This document shows, in pieces, positions 9,826 to 14,151 of a stretch of DNA of 14,151 nucleotides. Source of the DNA: Saccoglossus kowalevskii (Eukaryota > Hemichordata > Enteropneusta > Harrimaniidae); NCBI RefSeq assembly GCF_000003605.2, contig NW_003135337.1:253628-267778 (forward strand). Reading direction: 5' to 3'. The position numbers and the translations under genes are program-made. Position 1 is the stretch's first letter. Every line of letters begins with the position of its first letter. The notes under the pieces were generated by a model. That model did no database searches. It was not told the DNA's origin and saw only the letters and a list, made by a program, of their open reading frames with translations.

Positions 9826-10018
9826 CGTTTAGCTTGTCAATGGCCTTTTGGGCATTTCCCTGACTGTCACAATCGGCAAAGGCATACCCTCTGATCGATC
9901 CGTTCTCGTTTCTCGGCACGATTACGCTTGTAGTGACCACGCCATGTTCTTCAAACAGGCTCCCCAGAACGGAGTCATCGACGTCGCTGCTTAAATTTCC
10001 AATGTACAATTTACTCAT
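9826..10018 (-). CDS. IGF2BP: IGF2BP-family mRNA-binding protein, first coding exon (N-terminal half of RRM1)
   Basis: The exon starts at an ATG (complement of 10016-10018) and encodes 64 full codons plus one base. It ends at a donor that reads AACG|GTGGGT on the minus strand. The protein opens with MSKLYIGNL, so the RNP2 strand of an RNA recognition motif begins right after the initiator. Helix 1 follows (about residues 11-25), and RNP1 is RGYAFADC at residues 43-50. In IGF2BP proteins RRM1 also starts at residue 2-3 and has a GYAF-DC core. Family members bind mRNA in cytoplasmic RNPs and control localisation, stability and translation; they usually have two RRMs plus four KH domains and are about 550-600 residues long. 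The beta2-beta3 loop (around PRNENGSI) is longer by several residues than I recall for vertebrate proteins. Other RRM proteins such as RBM4/Lark-like ones also start this way but fit the core and exon 2 less well. An RRM is near certain; the IGF2BP assignment is likely. Confidence 0.9.
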
Positions 10019-10310
10019 ACTGGACGACGGACCTTATGATAGCCCTGGTGCAGAATCCGGGTCTGTACGGCTCCGGGTGATGGGTGATTTGAGGCACTAA
10101 AACCGGACTAAGATGCTCGGAAGTATGAAGTGTTCGTGTTGAGGTGAGCACCGCCTTCGACTAAAACCAGTATAAAATACTTGAAATATTTCACCACCCC
10201 ACGTGGTCTACGCACTCACGTGACTAATTGACCCCGCGCTGATTGACGTTTGTGGTTTTGCCGCGTTTAATTTGCACACTATAATTGATTGGCTATTGTA
10301 TAAAGTATGA
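10019..10310 (-). promoter_or_regulatory. 5' UTR and proximal promoter of the IGF2BP-family gene
   Basis: Immediately upstream of the minus-strand start codon the sequence becomes richer in G, C and CpG than the introns. It contains two CACGTG E-boxes at 10200-10205 and 10217-10222, start to start 17 bp apart, and a CCAAT box in minus orientation (ATTGG at 10288-10292 on the plus strand). The spacing to the ATG (roughly 180-270 bp) is typical for proximal promoter elements. There is no convincing minus-strand TATA box. A TATAAAA at 10171-10177 reads on the plus strand and may be chance. The transcription start site is not determined, so the UTR/promoter boundary is unknown. Confidence 0.6.
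10200..10222. promoter_or_regulatory. Paired CACGTG E-boxes
   Basis: Two perfect palindromic CACGTG hexamers at 10200-10205 and 10217-10222. CACGTG is the site of Myc/Max, USF and MITF-type bHLH-ZIP factors. Two copies within 23 bp, just upstream of a first coding exon, make a functional site likely but unproven. Confidence 0.6.
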
Positions 10311-10710
10311 AATTATTTAACTTCTGCTTTCCAGAGAAAAATAAACGAATATTTTCGTATTTTATCGGCGCTTGATTTTTGAGAGAGCAGACCTGTTGGA
10401 CGTTGCTGATGAGTTTATAATCCCCAAATTATATCCCTTACCCGTAAAATATTGTATATCGCTGAGTCCTTCTATCTTATCATTAACCGTAAATGCTTCG
10501 AATTTAATGTAAAAAAATGCACGTACACGCATGATATATTTTTTTGTAAAATGTTCAACACTTGTTAATATGTTCTTATTAACATATGCATAGAATCAAC
10601 TGACTATGACGTGTATGGTTGTTTATGTGATTTTTGTCACGGTGTTATTTTTCAGAGTCAACTAAGTCGTGCATTTCCGTTATTATTTTGTGGATAATTA
10701 ATTCCATGTT

Positions 10711-10720
10711 ATGACGTCAT
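10711..10720. promoter_or_regulatory. CRE-like palindrome ATGACGTCAT
   Basis: A perfect 10-bp palindrome containing the full CREB/ATF site TGACGTCA (10712-10719), about 700 bp upstream of the start codon of the minus-strand gene. A second full site lies at 11332-11339. Between 10311 and 11227 I see nothing else beyond an 8-bp-arm hairpin at 10563-10584. Confidence 0.45.
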
Positions 10721-11227
10721 TCGTTGTTGATTATATACTTTTTTTCGAAACGTTCATTTACGGGAGTGAGAAAATACAATTGAATAAAAAACTTTAAATT
10801 ATGCAAGTATTTACAAACATTACAAACTCACTACACAACAAATGTGTTGAGTATTTCGAATACTTTTGAACAAATTGAATTATACATTGCTAACAGAGAT
10901 GGAAAGTTGATTCATCATGTACACACATTGGGGAAATATTTGCAATTGTAAGTGCCAGACCACGTGATTCTCCCAACATTCATGTGAATGGCAATATTTA
11001 CTACTCTACAAGCGGACTCAAGGATAGTCAGATATGTGTAATTTTTAAAATAACAAAACACATAACTAATGAAGCCGGTCAACCTCGAGCATACCGTATA
11101 TAGTTCAATTTACTGCCGGACTGGATCTAAGTAAAATTATCAATAACCGTCTTTGATACTTTCTCGAAGAAATTTGATATAATGTGGTGAGCAAGAAGAG
11201 TTGACCATTTGACCATTTGGGCATTTT

Positions 11228-11520
11228 TAAGGCTCTCGGCCTGACAAAAGTATTCTTTTCATCTTTATAAATATTTATATATGTCAATGGAAGTTGAATC
11301 CAACCAGCCAATCAACGATCGCCTTGCGCGCTGACGTCATTTGAAAACTTGAGTATTCTCGGCACAACAAAAGTGTTCCCTTCATCTTAGAAATATTTAT
11401 AAATTTCACAATTGAATGAACATAGATCGTCGTTGCGCACCGTACTCGTTGATTGATTGGCTGGTTTGCTTCATCTGCAATGGAAATCTACATATTTATA
11501 AAGATGAGGGATGCTTTTTT
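11228..11520. repeat. Cluster of three related TATA/CCAAT-bearing modules (two direct, one inverted)
   Basis: Module 1 (about 11228-11339) and module 2 (about 11351-11446) are diverged direct repeats with a period near 123 bp. They share CTCGGC, ACAAAAGT, TTCATCTT, AAATATTTATA and TTGCGC blocks in the same order. Module 3 (about 11446-11520) is an inverted copy of module 1. TCATCTTTATAAATAT at 11259-11274 matches its reverse complement at 11492-11507 exactly over 16 bp. AACCAGCCAATCAA in module 1 matches the complement of 11453-11466 exactly over 14 bp. Modules 1 and 3 each carry a CCAAT box (11308-11312; complement of 11456-11460) about 35-45 bp from a TTTATAAATA box; module 2 has lost the CCAAT. 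This could be a decayed foldback transposon or duplicated core-promoter units. Short frames starting at the ATG after TATAAAG in each module are not recognisable proteins. Confidence 0.7.
11332..11339. promoter_or_regulatory. Second CRE site TGACGTCA
   Basis: A full CREB/ATF consensus inside a GC-rich patch (GCGCGC just before it), at the junction between the first and second TATA/CCAAT modules. The second module lacks the equivalent site. Confidence 0.4.
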
Positions 11521-11937
11521 ACACCAGGATTATAGTTGTATGTTTATTTCAATACAATGTGTTAAACTATGGTTCTTCACTCACCTCGTGTATACATCTC
11601 TCGCCTGTTTCATTTGGAGAGGTTGCTCACGGTGACACCGAGGGAGCAATTACAGGGATTTTGATAAGCAAATCTGTGCTTGATAAATTTGTTCATTATT
11701 TACAAGTATCCCTTTCATATTTCGGAGGTTGAATAAGTCGTGTAAAACATTAGGTGGGGGGAAATGTTGCTCATTACTCGTAAATCAAAACAGCTATCCA
11801 CACTGTTGCGTCCAACAAATTCAAAAACTAGTAATACTAGTAAACAAAAGAAATGCTTAATTTAACAAATGCATTATTATTACATGTAAAACCTTATGAC
11901 AACCCTGGTAGTACGGTCGAAACGATTGTGTGTACCG

Positions 11938-12368
11938 CCTAACATTCCGTTTTTTTCTCAAACCAGGTGATAAACACACGTCACCAATGAGATTACGCGG
12001 CTTTAGTTCGACCTAGACCTCGCACCGGATTGAAAAGGTCGTTCTCCTGACTGACTGACCTTGGCATATACACGAAACCAGGTGTTGAACCATTTCACAA
12101 TTCGTGACCAAGCACTTAGTATATTGCCTACATCTGATTTTGTCATTTTTTACACCTAACATTCCGTTTTTTTCTCAAACCAGGTGGTAAACACACGCCA
12201 CCAATGAGATTACGCGGCTTTAGTTCGACCTAGACCTCGCACCGTATTGAAAATGTCGTTCTCCTGACAGACTGACCTTGGCATATACACGAAACCAGGT
12301 GTTGAACCATTTCACAATTCGTGACCAAGCACTTAGTAAGTATATTGCCTACATCTGTTTTTGTCATA
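11938..12368. repeat. Tandem duplication, 217-bp period, two copies
   Basis: Copy 1 (11938-12150) and copy 2 (12155-12368) both start CCTAACATTCCG and end TTTTGTCAT. I count about six substitutions and one 4-bp insertion (AGTA-type, after ACTTAGTA) in copy 2, so the copies are about 97% identical and the event is fairly recent. Each unit contains two CAGGTG E-boxes, at 11964-11969 and 12079-12084, and exactly 217 bp further at 12181-12186 and 12296-12301. Each also has a CCAAT motif (CACCAATGAG). I find no coding frame, tRNA or terminal inverted repeat in the unit. Confidence 0.93.
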
Positions 12369-12603
12369 TTTTATTTAAATAAGCCCATTACAATTTTTCT
12401 AGCTGGTAATGAAGACCTGTATCTGTTTAGTACCGTACCTGCCATGTGTGGTTAACCAGCGGCGAAAGTAATGTGTATCGACTCGGGAACGTACGAAAGT
12501 GTCGAATAAATTGTTAAAACTATTGAAAACACTACTGACTGTTTCAAGTAACATCTGAGACAAACAGAAGTGCAATCTTCATCCTTTTTTATTCAAATGA
12601 AGA

Positions 12604-12629
12604 TAATCCAATTAAATTGAATTGGATTA
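12604..12629. repeat. AT-rich inverted repeat, 10-bp arms
   Basis: TAATCCAATT (12604-12613) and its exact reverse complement AATTGGATTA (12620-12629) enclose a 6-nt loop. Simple hairpin; no function assigned. Confidence 0.6.
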
Positions 12630-12718
12630 ATTGAAGCATGAAGCTTTATATGTGTGTCGCTGGCTAACTTGGATTGTTTGTTCAGGGGTATTAACATGCT
12701 GGACATTCATTACCTTTA

Positions 12719-12745
12719 ATCAACCGCCTTTCTTATGCGGTTGAT
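12719..12745. repeat. Inverted repeat, 9-bp arms
   Basis: ATCAACCGC (12719-12727) and GCGGTTGAT (12737-12745) are exact reverse complements around a 9-nt loop, CTTTCTTAT. The loop sequence recurs just downstream (TCTTTCTTAT). It resembles a bacterial terminator in shape, but the context is eukaryotic, so no terminator is called. Confidence 0.6.
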
Positions 12746-13746
12746 CTCTTTCTTATAAGTTTTAAGTCCCAAGAAAGTTTCCAAATAAATTGCCCAGACA
12801 AACCAAAGGGCTACTGCACTGAGCGTAAAATAGCAGTTTTTAATAAGGGTAATCGTATTCTAACAAATGAAGAAATCAAGCTTGACAGAGAACAACTAGA
12901 ATTACTTATTACGTAATAATAATTTACACCAATTGAAAAATAATGCTCACAATAATAAATTGAATACTATTATTATTTATCACTCAGTGTGTGCTTGCAG
13001 GCGAACTTGCTTCGAACTTTTTCACCGACTTGTTGTGACAGTTTTGAAAAGTGTGGCGGTGAGATTTGTGGTCACCACCAGTCCCTCTGATTGTGTGGTA
13101 ACGAAATTAACAGTGCTTGGAATTTTCTGGAAGATGTCAATCTAGTTTTCTATAGATTTCTTTTTGGCAAATAAATGCGATAAAAAAGCTGGAATTACTC
13201 AGTATATCGAATTAAACTTATTGTTATTAAACACATGCCATATTTGTGCAGGTTTTCCAAATAGACAATTTTTATGAATGATTATATTAGTGAATATTGT
13301 CACCGAAATGTCAAATATACTCTCCCAGAAATGTAAAATTATGTTATTGAGTCGGATTTATATAAAAAGTATCGTCTTTCCCGACCTGGAGAATTACATT
13401 ATGACAACAGCAAAATATCAGGAAACAACTTGAAGCTGCGAATCTACAGGCCTATCAAACTTATTGTTGTGTTTCAAACAAAATTTATTAAGTGTTAACA
13501 ATTCAGAAAACTACAATTAATTAAGAAATAGGGTTAGGGCGAACTAGATCAATTACACCAACATACAAGATACAAGTAGTTCTACAAAACCTACAGTTGA
13601 AGATGTATTATGTAATTCATTGCCTAAAATTTGATATGAAAAGGGATGTGTAACTGGCATACTGTCAGTAACTTCGAAGTCTTTTGTTCTAAATTGTTGC
13701 TTTACTATACTTACCATAGTACATGTATGATTAGCCTGATATTTAG

Positions 13747-13811
13747 GCGTGAGTGGTGCCCTCGCCGGCCGAATGTTGGGTTTGGAGCACCGATGAGGGC
13801 GCAACTCACGC
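13747..13811. ncRNA. 65-nt near-perfect hairpin, candidate structured RNA (strand unknown)
   Basis: Arm 13747-13768 (starting GCGTGAGTGG) and arm 13790-13811 (ending ACTCACGC) pair over 22 positions. As RNA read on the plus strand there are 18 Watson-Crick pairs, 2 G-U pairs and 2 mismatches (one after the first 8 bp, one near the loop). The loop is 21 nt (13769-13789). The size and the interrupted but continuous stem are like an animal microRNA precursor. It is also clearly richer in GC than its surroundings. It could equally be the core of a small foldback repeat. The short open frames crossing it are probably by-products. No expression evidence is available from sequence, so the ncRNA class is tentative. 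Confidence 0.35.
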
Positions 13812-14151
13812 TAATGTATGATGTCAAGCAATAAAATTGTATCGAATTGTGTTTTGTGCTACAATATGGCCACATTCGGTGATCTTGTGTTTTCAGGACG
13901 TATTAAATTAAAACTACTGTGTAACAGCATCGTCCGCCTGCACGGTGTTGCTCCGTTCGGACATTAGTGGAGTGCTTCGCCGGAACATTCACCTTGAAAA
14001 TTCAAGATGGTGTAACAGTCGTGTATTTGCTTTATAACACACCGTCTACCACTAGTACCAGTTAAAACACCCACACGTCGGAGTTGTAGAATCTGTGGCG
14101 GCGGCACCGGTGGGCAGAGGGGCAGTCGCCTCCTCGAAAAAATATTGGGGG
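13812..14151. other. Right edge, CpG-richer, possible 5' region of another transcription unit
   Basis: CpG frequency rises from about 13920 to the end (for example GCATCGTCCGCC, TTCGCCGGAAC, GGCGGCGGCACCGG), unlike the AT-rich DNA before it. Two plus-strand frames remain open to the edge, but neither contains an ATG. AAGATGG at 14005-14011, a YY1-like core, starts a frame that stops after two codons. This pattern fits a promoter or 5' UTR whose coding part lies beyond the window; no gene can be named. Confidence 0.25.

Larger units (their letters stand above)
12371..13746. other. Upstream sequence without a supported gene
   Basis: AT-rich sequence between the tandem duplication and the 65-nt hairpin. 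Apart from the two small inverted repeats at 12604 and 12719 I see no supported feature. A possible acceptor (TGTGCTTGCAG, ending 13001) precedes a plus-strand frame that reads as Cys-rich (CCDSFEKCGGEICGHHQSL) before a TGA at about 13090. It is too short and unsupported to call an exon. Confidence 0.4.

Noticed and set aside
10171-10177. TATAAAA as TATA box of the IGF2BP-family promoter
   Set aside because: It reads on the plus strand, opposite to the gene, and no plus-strand gene is seen next to it.
11511-11732. Plus-strand frame with a fairly protein-like section (GEVAHGDTEGAITGILISKSVLDKF)
   Set aside because: Its start falls inside the TATA/CCAAT module repeat, the first half looks random, and no good splice signals bracket the better part. 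Not enough to call an exon.
10030-11911. Short similarity between 10030-10047 and 11890-11907 (CCTTATGA-A-CCCTGGT)
   Set aside because: About 18 bp with mismatches and no extension; too short to be called a repeat.
11938-12368. Possible tRNA or SINE promoter in the tandem duplication (AGTTCGACCT resembles a B box)
   Set aside because: No matching A box at the right spacing and no cloverleaf; the motif departs from the B-box consensus.
12719-12745. Hairpin resembling a bacterial rho-independent terminator
   Set aside because: The genome is eukaryotic and no U-run follows the stem directly. Kept only as an inverted repeat.
12933-13145. 70-codon ATG-initiated plus-strand frame
   Set aside because: AT-rich beginning and no motif. 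It is only a different frame across the same sequence as the weak Cys-rich candidate.
13529-13539. Telomere-like TAGGGTTAGGG, and a similar TAGGGTTAGG at 2799-2808
   Set aside because: Only about two units each, which is expected by chance and not an interstitial telomere array.
1-14151. CRISPR arrays, bacterial operons, insertion sequences, integrons or phage genes
   Set aside because: No regularly spaced repeats, no ribosome-binding-site-led genes and no transposase or integrase motifs; the spliced gene shows the DNA is eukaryotic.

Overview
The window looks like eukaryotic nuclear DNA from an animal, most likely a marine invertebrate. It is AT-rich, has long stretches without coding capacity, spliceosomal introns with GT..AG borders, short tandem repeats, G/C homopolymers and a foldback (MITE-like) element. 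There are no bacterial-style genes, operons, CRISPR arrays or recognisable rRNA/tRNA genes. The exact phylum cannot be fixed from the sequence alone; the coding sequence would fit a lophotrochozoan or an invertebrate deuterostome.

One gene is well supported, and it runs on the minus strand. Its first coding exon (9826-10018) and second exon (5000-5075) join in frame across an intron of 4750 bp. Together they encode the N-terminal 89 residues: almost exactly one complete RRM RNA-binding domain followed by the start of a linker. The best family match is the insulin-like growth factor 2 mRNA-binding protein (IGF2BP/IMP/VICKZ) family. Diagnostic features are an RRM that begins at the initiator Met, the RNP2 motif LYIGNL, the GYAF-DC core, a domain split after a conserved LNG, and a YS-SKK end. 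The rest of the protein must be encoded to the left of position 5000; I found no convincing third exon before the window ends.

Layout: 1-219 holds an unassigned open frame at the left edge on the plus strand. 220-4999 is inferred to be intron 2, with a 7-unit minisatellite (2350-2716), a short microsatellite and two G-runs. 5000-5075 is exon 2. 5076-9825 is intron 1, with a C-run (5183-5196), a foldback element (5226-5443), a 15-mer tandem repeat, a perfect 31-bp palindrome inside an 11-bp direct repeat, and an AGGTC pentamer array. 9826-10018 is exon 1. 10019-10310 is the 5' UTR/promoter, with two CACGTG E-boxes and an inverted CCAAT box. 10311-14151 is upstream sequence. It contains two perfect TGACGTCA sites, a cluster of three related TATA/CCAAT-bearing modules (two direct, one inverted; 11228-11520), a recent 217-bp tandem duplication (11938-12368), an excellent 65-nt hairpin (13747-13811), and a more CpG-rich right edge that may be the 5' region of another transcription unit.

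No clearly new multi-gene system is visible. The items most worth following up are the 65-nt hairpin, the TATA/CCAAT module cluster, the tandem duplication upstream of the IGF2BP promoter, and the palindrome at 7127-7173.
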